64,000 nt of DNA from a virus, in IMG/VR virus record IMGVR_UViG_3300028763_000010, positions 21,744 through 85,743 of that record; one strand, written 5' to 3'. The position numbers and the translations under genes were made by a program. This document shows, piece by piece, positions 48,004 to 63,000 of this stretch. The notes under the pieces were generated by a model. The model was not told the DNA's origin. It searched no databases and was given only the letters and a program-made list of their open reading frames with translations. Each line of letters opens with the position of its first letter. The first letter of the stretch is position 1.

Positions 48004-51000
48004 TTATTTACATTTATTTTTTTCATCATTATTATCTGACTCATTATCTTGTGCCGGAGTACCAATAGCGGGTTCACCTTCTGCAACTTCTTTCTTGCTA
48101 TCTTTCTTTGCTATCTCACTATCGAATAGTTCAAGTGATCCTTCCAATGTATTCAACATTTCAGAACGTTTGCTTTCTGTTGCTTTCATCTCAGCACGTA
48201 CTGCCGGATTAATCATTTCAACAATAGCACTACGAGCAACCTTTCCATAAGTAGTAATCCCTACTGACATATCTTCAACTTCTTTATTGAAAGTAGTTTT
48301 CTGATTAGCTAAGAAATCAGTTGATGAAATCTTACTAGTAAGTTGTTCCACCATGTTCTTTCCTTGACTACTGATATAAGCCAATGCACGTGCTTGTACT
48401 AATGCTTTTACTATCAATGATTGTTTGAAATTGAGTTGTGCCATAGCAATCTTTATTTGCTTAATCTCATTGGCATTCTTCTCAGTTTCCACAACTTGAA
48501 CATCATCAACTAAATTACGAATATATTTATTGATTTTGTTTCTTCTGTGTTCTTCATTTTGATAGTTCTTCAAGTCCCAAGGAAAGTTCTTTGTCTTTTC
48601 TCCGATAGTACTTAATACTTTGTATTTGTAAGCATCAAGAACCTCATTGATAGAATTGAATTTGTTCTTATTGTCAAAAATTGATATACGAGTTTCAACA
48701 CCATCATTTGTAAGAGTATTTATGTTCAACTGACTTAAGAACATATTCCCTTTTACTTTGTATTCCATTGGTTTTGTAACTTCATTCTCAGTAAGTGAAG
48801 TAGCATTCGGATCAAAAATAGAATGTTGTAATGTTCCCTCCTTAAGTTGAATCCTATTGTTACGTTTCTGAGTATCCATTTCCTTTTGTTCCATACGATA
48901 AGTGATATCTGAATCGTTAGCAAGACGATATTCAAAATTAGTTCCTTTTACTTTAATAACACGTATTAATTTTCCACTTCTTGTATATAGAAATTGTCCT
49001 TCCGATACCCATGCACGTGAACCTTGATGTAATATCAAATCATTATTATCCCGATTAGCAAGACTAAGATTGTATTCTTCTTCCGGTGTAGTCTGAAATG
49101 AGCGTAATTCAGAAGTCATATTCTCTCCGGCCATAGTAGACATACCTAAAGAAGTAATGTTTCCAAATACTTCATAAGCATTGTTATCATTCAGTTTTAA
49201 ATTTATTCTATGTCCGGTGTTTACTTTCTCACCATCTATAGTTTTTGTCTCAAACTGATAAGCATACTTAGGACTATTTTCATTTACTACTGCTTTTGGA
49301 CTTAGATATTGTGCAAACTCAGGTTGTAATCCAAGATAGTCATAGATACGCTCACGAATGTCTGAATTGAATGTAACGGACTTTCTGTACTTATTTGGTA
49401 CAAGACTATCAAGACCAAGAGAAGAGCGCAATTCGGCGTATGTATCGTTATACACTTTGCTTATTGGTCCTTTGTAGAAATCTACACCTATCACTTGAAG
49501 TAAACCACCTTGACGATATGACATTCTATTGGCAATAATCTCATAGTTGATAAGCATTTCTTTATATTCTTTTGGAAGAGAATTAAAGTAGTCTTTCAAC
49601 TGAGCAACGCGCTGTTCTGTCATTTCTTTAGTATTGACATCAAGTAATAATTTCACATCAAACTTACCACCAATAGTAAATAGTTTGATAAGAGGATTAA
49701 CTGCAAATCTTATCCATTCTTCTGCCGGCAACTCACTTTGTACTGTCTTATTCAAATAATCAATATTATCAGAATGCTCAACAATATCCATCATAAATTG
49801 AGGAAAGTTCTTTACAAATGATTGTCTATCAAAAAGACTTGATAAATCCAAGTTCTGTGATGGGTTTTCATAAGTATTACCAACAGCTTGATAGATATAC
49901 TGACCTTTCATGATAGCACTTTCTCCAATGGTAGCATAGTACTTGTCAAGCATAATATCGTTTATCGCGGTACTTACTGCAGCGACTTCACCACCGAAGT
50001 TCAGTGTTGTTCTATTCTGTAATTTCAAGAATGATTTTACAACATCTTTTTCAATAGCTTCATTATCGGCCATAAATGACTGTTTAGTGATAAGTTCTTG
50101 ACGATACAGTTCTTGCAAGATATAATCAATCTGAGGTAAGTTCTTGATAAGTTTACCCATATTAATTTCATTAGCTACCAATTGTTCTTGGGAGAACATA
50201 AAAGCTTTTTTCTTTTCATCTTGTTCTTTATTGTAAGCATCATTGTTTATGGTATAGTAAGCCATATGTTTAGCAACATTCATATCACTTGCCGGATTAG
50301 AATTGTATTCTTGCAATGACATACCAATAGTTTGTTGTACGGTATTAATCATTGTTCTGAAATCCTTATCCAATGAAGGAATACCATTACGCATTCCCAT
50401 GATAGTAGAAAGACGATACAAAGCATCTGCGGTAACACTAAGCTTAGGAACCATTTTCATGTAACGTAAACCTTGTATGTCGGTCCTGGCAATATTTATG
50501 TTTGCACGAGAACGCACCATTAGTTTTAATTCATTAGCAACTTCTGTAGAAATGCTATCCAAGTCTTTAATATCAAAATTCGATACATCAGTTTTATCAA
50601 AAACAATTTTATTGTTCTTATAAGTAAATAGGTTTTCATCATCAAATCCATTATCTTTTTTCCATTGTTGAAGTAATTGTTCTTTATCTGATCCAGTAAA
50701 GTCATAAGGACTATTTTTGAATGCTTCTTTATTGTTTTTATAATATGAAGTAAGTTCTTTCATTAGAAGATCATCAATAGACTGTTGTAATAATACATCA
50801 GTTGTTTCAAGTTCTAATGAATACTTTTCTGTATCATGAACATTACTTTTCCATGATAGTCCTTTTGATTCTAACCATTGAGATACATTGGTATTATTGA
50901 AATGTTCAATACGAGAAGCTATTTTATCCACTTCTGTTGAGGCCATCTTCCAAAGATTGAAGTCAGCACTCTTAGTCATTATAGAAGTCTTACCAGAGTA

Positions 51001-54000
51001 AGTATGGAATAGATTACGTATATTCTTGTTATTAAAGAAATCATACACTTCACTATTATTCATACCATTCAATTTCAGTACTGCAAGAATATTGATACCA
51101 ACCGGACTAATTGCGTAGTTCGCGAATGTATTGTTCTTGGCATTATCCAATGCTCCTTGTCCCCATGTTCCTAGTTCAATAACAAAACCATTCAGACCGG
51201 TCTTGATTTTACCTTTAGGTGCATTCTCATTGATAAAGTTTTGTATTCCAGAATGGGTACCAGTTTCTACAAACTTATTTACTGAGCTTGAAATAATAAT
51301 GGACGATACTGTCAATGAATTAGCAAGAATACCAATAGCATCAGCACCGGCTTTATTTCTTGAATACGATTCATAGATAGAACGAATAGAGTTGTTCTGT
51401 AAATTATCTACTAATTTTTCTTTCTGTTTCATCACTTCATTAATCTTATCTAATGAAGAGGTAAGGAATAAAGACTCTTGATTGCCACTATGAAGCGTAA
51501 TAGTGTTACGTAAGGCATTCATTTTGTTTCTATGACCATCTGCACCTTTTTGAATAATATGGCCTTTAGAATCAAGAGAATTAGAATACATTGTCAATGC
51601 ATCAATATCATAATCGGAGTCATTACGTAATGTCATACCCGTTGGGATATAAACCACGTTACCACCATTATGAAACATTGCTGTTTTGAACACACCACCC
51701 GATCCTAAGAACGTTGCCGGAACACGTGATAAGAATGAAGTATTTGATTCTTCAAAATCTTTCAATAATTGTTGTGCTTCAGTAAGAATTTGTTCGAGTA
51801 TTTCACCACTACCCATTAATGCAGCAATTACTTTGTCTGGATTAGCCAGGTCAGTAGATTGCAGTTCCATTGAATTGATAGCTTCTAAGATTGATTCATT
51901 AGTAGCATTTACTTCTGATTGTAATTCCTCAGTAGTCATTTCTCTAGTACTATCAATCAAGTTAGCAATACGTTTACTGATAAAACGCTTTCCATCATTA
52001 TCAACAGAAGGATTTATAAGTTCATCAACATACGTTTCTATTTTCAAGTTTTTGATAGCTTTACGTATCATTGGTGAGTCTACAAATGCACTCCATTGAT
52101 TCAATGACATATCAGCATCCTCAGATAGACCGGCCATTAATTTATCATATAAATTAGAACTGTCCAATGCAATTCTTTCAGTACCCAAATTGATATGTTG
52201 AATGTCTATCAATGATTCATTACTTCTATGACCATATACTTTAGCATATACATTTGGCATGGAGATATGACCAACAGTAGTTTTACCATTTACGATATTC
52301 ATATCTTGTAATCGTTGCATAGTAAATCCTGCAGCAGCGAGTTCTTGATTCATAGCATCACTATTATATTCATCAAATGAATAGTCACGATAATTTGTAC
52401 CGGGTCTTAATTCATTAATAGCATCATTACGAGAATATATCTTACCATCACGTACAAACTCTTCTAAGTACTCTCCAACAGTTTGTGTAAGACGAATACC
52501 TTTTGTTCTTGCTTGAATAGATTGATTGGCCATGTTACGGTATGACTGTAGTACTTTAGAACGCATCATAGGCAATTGCATAGAAACATCCATATCACTG
52601 AATAATTCAATGAATGCCATATCTTGTCCAGAAGTACGCAAGCTATTTACTACACGATCACGCATAAAGTCCATCAATTGTTTTATTGCTGGATCAATTT
52701 CTGATTTTTGTTGTTCGGTAAGTGTAGAAACATCATACTTAGACCAATCAATATTTTTGAATTGTTTTGCAGCTTCTACTTCTCCATACTTAGATATTGA
52801 TTCTTCAAGTTCTTTACGTAATGCTGTTTGAAGTCCTTGTTTGTTCTCCATATAAGCACTGTAAAGACTTGATATCTCAGGATTATTACTAACACCTAAA
52901 CCGGTAGCATCTTGTTGTGATGGTGCTGCCTGCAGTTTTGCATTGATATCAGTATCTTGTGATGGATTCATTACTATCTTAGTCTTGGTATTATCCACAA
53001 CATCCATGTTTAATGGCTGACTGTAATCAACGTCATTTAAGGCATCGTAAGTATTGACTGAGGTAACTGAACCTTTCTGTGTAGATACTGGCGCCATGAA
53101 AGCCACAATGCTATTGTACATGTGTCCGGCACGTTCTATACCATCAGGATTAATAGTTATTCTATCTTGATAGTATTGTTGGTTATCTATCCAGTTCATC
53201 ATATCTACAATGATGTCATTAAACTCTTTTTGATTGTTTTTATCATCATACAATTCTTTGAACTTATCAGTAAATGAAAGTTTGTTTTCATTAAATGATT
53301 CTTCACCAACCCTAGCAACTAACTGACGATCTGTTTCAGCAAGCATACGCATAAACATATTTCGGTAGTAGGTATGTTGCATATCAAAACCAGTAATGAC
53401 TTTATCCCCACGTTTAATCTGTGAGTAAGTACCATCAGCTCTTCGAAAGTTAGTAAGACCTTTATACATGGAAGCATTACCAATTACTGTTTTAGTACCA
53501 CCAATAGAGTTTAAGGTCTGCAAGTAATGGAATGGATTAATAGTTATCTGACCATCTTCCGGTTTCATCATATTACCATTATTTGCCAATACTTTTTGAC
53601 CATCAATTTCTTGATAAGTATTACCACCATCAACCATATTATCCCTATAGAATACAATAGGACTTTCTGTAGTCAATGTAGGTGTATGTAATTGATATCT
53701 TACATTATTCTGTACAACTTCTTTCGTTCCTTGGGTAAGTACACTTTGTGCCGGTGTATGAATAGGACCATTACGTTTTACCTTATCAAGATAGTTCTTG
53801 AAAGAGAATGGATTCAATGAAAAATCATCAATATGATTATTGGCAAACATAGTAGCCATATAGAAACCAAACATAGGTTGATTAAAACGTATCTCTGATT
53901 TTTCAAGTTGTTGATAATACGGATTCTTATCAGTAGTATTTGTTGGGTTTTTATCACCAATAGTATTTTTGGTAAGATTATTCATTGACTGAACCGGTTT

Positions 54001-57000
54001 AAAACCATAGTTCGCAATCATATCAGTAAACTTAGCAAAGTCATTTTCAAATAACCGCATGATAGCTCTTTCCAATTTAGGAAGACTTTCTACTTTTCCA
54101 CTCTTTACATCATTAGTAAGACTTCTAATCTTTTCAATTTTTGATTGTTTATTAATCATATTGAATTGATCTATTTTACCGGTTACTGCATTACCTGGTA
54201 TAATGACATCAATACCATCAACTGTTTCATAAGAAAGTTCATAACTTCCTTTACCGCTTAAATCTTTAGTAAGAGAAGTTGCATCAAACATATTACGTAA
54301 TTGGTCAAAAGTACCATTTGCTTGAGCTTCTTTGGAAACATCAATCATCTGTTTACGTAATCCTTTGGTAAAATGAGCTTCATTATTTTCTGCCGGTGCA
54401 TTCAAGAACTTCGTTTTGGTAGATAATGATTTGTTTATCTCCATAAGTGCGTTGTTCAGATTTGAACGTGAAGTATTAATACGTTTTTTGATTTTATCGT
54501 ATTCACGTAATACTTCTGTTCCGGCAACTGAATAATCAATATTAAAACCATTATCGGTATTGATAAGTGTTGACTCTACTTTGGCAAAGATTATTTTACC
54601 AGTATCCGATACTGTTGTAGTAGGAACATAAATAACCGGCCGAGCTTTTGATTTTACCATTTCTTGCATAAACATGTTGATACTCGTGTCAATGAAGTCA
54701 GAAGTATCAATTTTTGTTTTTCCAATAGAAGTAAATCCAAGTGAACGGTTTTCTCCGATACTTTCTATAAAGCCAGTAATCTTAGTTGTATCTGTAGGGT
54801 CTTGTTTAAAGGCATCAAACTCTTCATTGAGTGTAGTCTTTAAAGCAACTGAATAAGTGGCTGTACCCTTAGCTGTGTAACGATGGGTATCATTTGTTTT
54901 TCCACCTAGTTTCTGCTGTATAGAAGCAATCATATTTGATGATACAAACATATCTTCCGGAGTAACATATCTCATAGAAGATACATCATTAGTTATCTCT
55001 TCATTTTCTACAATGTCAGGTTGTACTTCAAAAGTAATAAGGTTCTTTGGTGTTGTTCTATTTAGGAAGCCAAGAACTATATCACTTCCGGTAATACTCT
55101 GGATGCGTGTCAATGGTGATAAACTTTCTTTTGTATTATATCGAATATGATTTAATAGGTTACGTTGTATGATAACTTTCTTAGCCGGTTTATTAATGTC
55201 CTCATTAGCTTTTAAAGTTTCTTCTGTATAGTTTTTAGAATATTGATTATACAATGTAATCATGGCACCTAAATAATCAGCCATAAAATCTGATGGAGTA
55301 GCATAATTGGCTTGTATCTCAGAATTGAAATTACTTACATATCCAATCTTATTAATAGTTTTCATATTATCAGTAACCTCTGACCAACTATTAGCAACCA
55401 TAAGACTCTTGAACATGGCCGGAGTAACACCTTTTAATGCAAACTGTCCTTTGATACGATTAAAGATGTCTACTATATGCGCGTATTCTCCTTTGGTATT
55501 AAGCATATCAGTAGAGAAAGGTGACATAGTAGTATTACCAAACTTTTTAGATGTAGCAATAACACCTTCTTTATTTGCAAATTTGAATCTACCATTTTCG
55601 TATTTTAAGAAACTAGTTTTATTAGTAACATTATTATACCGGCTTACCTTAATATCAGTATAGTCAATAGACATATTTTCTTTAAAGAATGATATTGAAT
55701 TTGTGTTCAACTCACCATTCAAAATCTTATATCCTTGAATACGTTTAATCTCTTCGGCGGTACCTCTCCAAAAGTCTTTATAGTAATGAGTAGACTTCAT
55801 AGTATCATCATAGTAAGTGAACTTAACCTGGTCTTTTACATTGAAAGAAGTATATACACTTACCAATGAATTTAAAAGGTCTTTAGCCTGTTCTATCTTA
55901 CGTTTTTGATCTTCTTGTTTAGCATCCCATGACCATGTAGCATCAGAGTTCTGCGCTCCTACTTCTTGTTTCCATTCTTGTTCATTTTGATAAGAACGTT
56001 CAAGTAGTCCTTTATAACGACCATCATAGTTTTCTTCTGAGATATAATGATTAGAATAGTCAAGTGAGAAATCAGTTCCTTTACCTTTTGCTTCAAACAT
56101 GTAGTTGTACATGCTATGAATTACTTCGGCTGCCGGATTCAAATATCTGTTTGATTCATCAATTTCAGAATTATCAATGAATCCTTCCATAATAGATTTT
56201 AATGCAGATACTTTATCAGTAACACCATCCATTTGACTTACTCGCATACCAAGGTCTATCATCAATGAATGAACTTGTTTCTGATCTAAGAACTTTACTT
56301 TTCCGCGGGCATCAAATACAGCACTACCATTTGTATTGATAAGTGGTATAGAACTAAGATATAGTTTTTGTATATCGGAAACATTCTGTTCAGAAGAATA
56401 ACCATCCCAATCAAAACGTTCACCGGCACCCACTTCTTTTTCAAATGAGTCATTCATCATATCATATGATGGAAGCATAGTCTGCACAATCATTCTAATA
56501 TTTTTATCAGAATAGATTTTGTATGCATCAATACTATTCCGGCCATTGATATCAGAAAGTTTAATATTCAAAGGTTCTCCATTCTCAACAATATCTTTTA
56601 CTGCCATTTCATTTTCTTCAAGTTCTCCTTGTTCATTTTGAGTAATAACAGTGGCCATAGTTTCACCATACAATTCTTGATATTCTTTTCCTTCTTCAAT
56701 AATAGAATTAATACTTTCCGATAATGAATTAATATTACTGTTTTTTGTATTGGAGAAAATAGAGTTTTGAAGTATAGACATTCTTAGTCCGGACTTAGCA
56801 ATAACTAATGATTCAGTATTGTAAAGTTCTTTCTTTAATGCTTCTTCCATCTGACTGGCAATAAGTAATCGTTTGCTAGAACTTTCATTTGTTGATTGTA
56901 CTGTTTCTTCAGAAGTAGTATCACTTTCATATTCTTCAAAAGCAATATCTGATTTTTCAGTATTCATTTCTGGAACCCTATTAGCAAACTCGCCATTGTT

Positions 57001-60000
57001 TATTTGATTGTATAAGTTCTTCAACTGTTTGTTTGAACCATATACACCGCGAAGTCCCATAACGATATCTTTCAAGAAACTCTTGAACTGATTGTATAAA
57101 CGCAAAGCAATATTTACATTCTTGTCTTTAGTAGTCGCACGTTCTTGTTTTGCATAATCACGAGCAATCCATTCTTCAAGTTCTTTATCACCATTGATAG
57201 GTGTTCCTTGTTCATACTTGTTGATTACCTGGGCCGCTTGTAATAGCATTGCTTTAGCATCAGTATTTATGAAGTTACGATAGACAACATGTAATACTTC
57301 ATGGTCAACTGTAGAACGTGGCATCATACCATTCTCTGCTGCTAATGTCATGATAGTATTATCTTGTACCATACCACTTGCAGTAAGACCATTTAAACGA
57401 ATCTTTCCTTCTTGTGTAAGGAATAGTTCAGATTCAGTATAAGACTGTCCTAAACGTAAAGCAACACGGTCTATTGACTGTTGTATAGGTTCTACATCAG
57501 GAGAAGAGTATTGTGTTTCTTCAAGTCCTATATTTGGAAGTTTTTTCTTTCCCGGTTTATTTACTGGTGGAGTTGGTGAAGTTATTGGTTCTACTTTATC
57601 AAGACCTACATAGAATGATTTATTGTTTATGCCCAAAGCTTGTACATTAAGCATATCAATAGTTTCTTTACCACTAACATGAGTAGTATAAGTTTCATTG
57701 TTTAATGTCAAGAAATCATATAATCCGGACATAGCAAGATTATCTTTCTTAGAAAGAAAATCACTTAGTTCTTTATACTGTGAATCAAAACCACTATTAC
57801 GATCTTTATCTGTCTTGAAAGAATCAAGATTGATATCCAAGAATGTTTTACTTTTTTGCTGAATCTTAATAAATGCAAAGATTGCTTTATCAGTTGCCTG
57901 AGTAGAGTTCTTTAAAGTAGAAAGGTTCGCGCGCAATAATTTATAAATAGTAGTTTTTGAGAATGCTGTTTGTTTGGCTTTCCACTTTTGTTCATCTGAT
58001 AAAATAGTAGATGATAATATTTCTTGTGAAATAAAGTCCTCTTCTGCCTTAATACGTCCAATGATAGAATCCATAGAAGCATTTGCGCGCTGTTTAATGG
58101 TTTCATTCTTGCTAGTAATAGACTGGCTAAACTTAGGCATTTGTACTACTAAACGAATACTTTCATTACTATTTAATTGAACATTTAAACGTAATCTGCC
58201 ATCAATATACAATGGAGTTATATCAGTTTGTGCGCCAGGGAAGTCTTTCAACAAATCAGTTACCGTTGTCAAATCACTTTCATTATTTGAATACTCTACT
58301 TTACGAATACCCATATCATGAAAATCAACATTTACCTTATCAGTAATACTTGCATGAGTATCATAGATAGACATGTTCATATCACGTTGTTTAATCAATT
58401 CAGATTGAACCGGTGCGAAAATAGGATTATTGATAACAGCATTCCATGCATCTACTAGTCGTTGTTTCTCAGTTTTCTGTTTTTCAAGTTCAGTTTCCTT
58501 TACATCAAATGAAGTATAAGAAATCTTACCACTTCCATCAATACTAATAACTGATGGTAGAGTCATAGAACCAATAGCATTGGAAAACTTACCACCATTT
58601 AATCCCGGAGTAGTAAATATGTCATTGATGATAGAATATACTGGTATATCCATTGCTTTTATAGATGTACCATTAGGATTTACTGAATGCTTTTTAATAA
58701 TGGCATTTACATAATCCTCAGCAATAGTTCCCATAAAGATATCTTGAATGGCTTGTAACTGTTCTCCTACCAATCCTTTGTTAGTTGGATCAAAAGAAAG
58801 AACAATCATATCGTACTTTGCAGTCTTATTATCCTTATCCCATCCGGTAGTATTTTGTTTCTCAGCTTTTAATTGAAACAAATGTTTATACTGTGATAGG
58901 TTCGATATAAAGGCGTCATTTATTGCACGACGTAACTTACCATTCTCTTGACTTAAACTATCGCTAGCACCAACTAAAGTAGCACTGGTAGCCCAGAAAA
59001 TATGTGACTTGTTTTTGTTCTTATCGAATATAGCAGTAGAGTTGTTCAAGAAGCGTTCACGCGATAACTGACTTACTTCATTTGGAACAACTGGTTTCAC
59101 TTCTTCAATGATTGCAGTAGGTACCGAGAAATCTTCGTTATCTGAAAGTACTGTTGATACTGTTTGATTTTCGTCAGGGTATATACCGGTTATCTCATAC
59201 TGAGTAGAGCCATCAGAGAATACAGATTCATTGATAGATAATAATTGAAATATGTCTTTTTCATTATTGTCATAATAACTTTCACCAACCTTTAATGCAG
59301 TTCCTTTATGTTCATAATCTTCAACAGAATTTTCTTCTACTAATGTAATAGGATTCTCTGTTGATTGACTTGTACGAAGAATACTTTCAAAACCCGTAAT
59401 ATGTTTGATAAGATTATCTTTAATTGAAATATTTGGATCAATAGTATTATTGAATTTTGTTTGACCATTCCAATTAATAGAAAGGACATCACGATTACCA
59501 ACTTTCTTTATTTCCCAATCAGCATCTACTGTTGCAGTATCTATTAAATCACCATCAGCATTAAAGTAATTAATCTTTAATCCTACCTCTTTACCCGAAG
59601 TTTGATTCTGATTATTATTACTAGGGTTTGGAGTGGTCACTGTAGGGTTAGCAATAGGTGCTGTTGCCACTTTCTGTGCTTCCATACTCATACTATTCAT
59701 ATCAGTATTTAAACCCTGTAAACGCAATGTTTCAATAGCTCTGAATTTTTCCTTTTGTTGTAGCTGAATAGCATTCAATGCTTCTTCCGGTAAACCAGTA
59801 GATGCAGCAAGAGAACGGTCAACATTCAAAGAAGTATCACCAACCATACCATACCAAGAGCTAGAACGACCAATAGCAGTATAAAGTGCTGAGGCCATTA
59901 AACTTGTAGTAATAGGTTTTGCTATCTGACTACTATCAGACTGTCTGAATACAGCATAGATTTCTTTCTGACGTAATCCTTGCAGTAGTTTATTATCATT

Positions 60001-63000
60001 GACACCGCGACGTAAAGCAAAATAGATTTTATCCTTATTTGCTTCTATTTGTTTTTTAAGTGTATCATTGTCTTTAGTAAACGCATCCAGTGCATCCTGA
60101 TCTAAGAAAATAGCTGCTCTATCCGGATTGGTAGCAAGACCATCTATGAACGAGTTCCATACATCCATGTGTGATGCAAAGAAACGCGCTCCTAATTTAG
60201 TCTTACCACTTATATCTTCTGTCACCTTATCAAACTTTACTATTCTACCAATGGCACCAATAGCCGGGCGACATGCTTCTGCAAGTTGACGAAGTAATGG
60301 AGAAGTAGCACTAAATTGTTCAGTAAGCATGTGCGTAGTCATTGTCTGCAACATCATCAAAGGATAATGACCTACAGAACCTGCATCACGCATTTGGAAT
60401 ACATCACCCATGAATACTAATTTGGCTTTTGTATTTACAAAATGTTCTTTGATAGCTTTCATTTCATTTTCAGAAACAAGTGATGCTTCATCAATAACAT
60501 AAGTATTTCCTTCTGTAGTATTCATACTCTTCATTCCTTTGATAAAATCAGTATATGATATTACTGTTGGATTTTCAGCACCAAAAGATTGTTTATGTAC
60601 CTTAGAAAGTTCTTCCGTAATACTTACTACTGTTAGTTTACCTACTGATGATTTCTTATCAGTACTATATCCATCAAGTCCGCGAAGTATTCTAAATGCT
60701 CTTCCTACAGTGAACTGAGTCTTTCCAGTACCATAATCTCCACCAATAGTCAATGCATTGCTTAGATAGCTTTCTATGAAGTGATGGCCACCCTTCTCAG
60801 TAGCTATTGAATGCATAGGTAAAAAGTAATTTGCAAATAACGACAAAGGACTTGTAAGCGTTTTATTGCTTAAAAGTCCAACTATTGAATTGATTGCAGC
60901 TTCTTGTTCTCCCGTTTCTAATGGTGTATTTGACTCATTAGTAAATATCATTTTTCGTATCTTGAACATATCGTTCATACTGTATTTACTACCTATCCAG
61001 ATAAGCGTATTCAAGTGTTCACGTAGTCGGGTAATATCATTTGCATTTGAACTTGAAAAATTGTATTTACGCTTAGTAACACCACCAATACTTTGCATAG
61101 TGAATAATGGATTACGTGCATGTAGTTCACGAGTAGAATTAGTCAATGAACCATTCTCTCCAATGTGTGAAGCTGAATCATCGGCATGTAATAAAGTTCC
61201 TTCTGAATTAAGTACTTTCCCATCTTCTCCAATAGAATCATTAGTAACATAAAACTCACGGAATATCTCAAACAATAAGTCTTGATTATCTTTAGAAAAT
61301 AATTCAGAATTTTCTTTATTGTATTCTACATTCATTTCAGAAAGGATATTGTTTACTATATTCTCTCTTTTTGATAACTGAGTAAGTTGTGATTCGGTAA
61401 GTTGTCCTTTAGTATCAAGAATAGATGGATCAAGTTCTCCAATAGCATTTAGTTCTTCAATCAAGTTCTGACTGATTATTTGTGTACCATCAGAACGTCT
61501 TAATCCTAGAGTAGTAAATAACTGAACACTCTTGAATGTATTCTCATGAATAATAACACGACTATGCAAACGTAACATTTGATTAGCTAAGTCAGCACCA
61601 TCAATCTTACTTGCTAGTTCATCGGCCATACGTAATGCATCGCGTAATTGAAGTTCGTACTCATTATCACCATTAGCATTCTTACTTGCTAATTCAGAGA
61701 CAAATTCTTTTTCTTGTAATGACTGATGATCATTTACTTTCTTTTCATTAGCGATACGTTCAGACGTCTTAAATGTATAAAGGAAGTGTTCATTCTCTTT
61801 TATCCGAGTAATCTCTTGACGAATAATCTCAGAACCATTAGTACCATAGAATTTACCATCCGGATATTCTTTTTTATAAGTTTCTCCCTGGTCAGTAAGA
61901 ACTGAATCAATCCATGTTTCAGCTTCTTTCATTGTATCTTGTAATTCAGTGAAGTAATTACTCAAAAATGTTTTACCATTAGGAGTATTCTGTTCACGCA
62001 TTAGTTCAATACGTTTATTAAATTCTTCGGGAGTTTCATTAGCATGTTCTAATGTTTGTCCATCAATACGCATAAATGGTAATTTACCTTTACCACTAAA
62101 TGAAGAGTATTGATTGTTTACGTTTTCAAGTCCTAATGCACGTGCAACAGCATTCAATTGATTATCATGAGAGAACTGTTCATCATCAAAACTTTCAATA
62201 GTACGTTCAGCTTTGCCTACTTCTTCTGCAGCAAGTTGTGATTCTTGTTGGTAATGATTTAATTCATTCTGAATAGAAGTAAGTTTATCAGTCTGTTCTT
62301 GACGTTGTTCATTAGTAGCTTCTACAGGTAATGAATTGATAACTTCTAGTTGAGAATCATATTCAGATTGCTTAGTAGTAATAAATGGTTCCAGTTCTGC
62401 AACACGTTTAGTATATGTATCAACCTTTTCATTTGCCGGAGTAAGAATCTTACCTTCTGCTTGCTGAGCAATATTAGAAGTAAGTCCTTTTGATGAATCA
62501 TATAACTGACCCCATTTATTTTTTATCTCATCAAGTTTAGTATTATCCATTACACTACCAAATACCTTACCGGTTTGGTCATTAAATACAGATAACTCTT
62601 TTGCTAAACGATTAGATAATCCAGCAATATCAGTAATAAGTGATTTATGTTCTGCCTCATCATACGATTTGGTAAGAGTATTACCTATTCGTTGTTGTAA
62701 GGTATCTAAATCAGACGATAATGTTGAGTAAGTAGTTTGGTTGTCTATATCACTAATAATGCCACTAGCAGTACTCTGTTGCGCTTGTGCAGCTTCATCT
62801 ACACGTTGACGTAAGTTCTCAATGTTTTCATATGTAAAGTTCTTCTTAATGACATTCTCCCATGAAGCAGTATATTGACGTTGAAAGTTAGGATCGTTCT
62901 TCATCTCACGAGTAAACTCTTTTGAATTAGTAAGACCTTGCATTTCCATTTCAACTTGTTTCATAACGGTAATGTTACGTTTCATCAAGTCATTGGCCGC

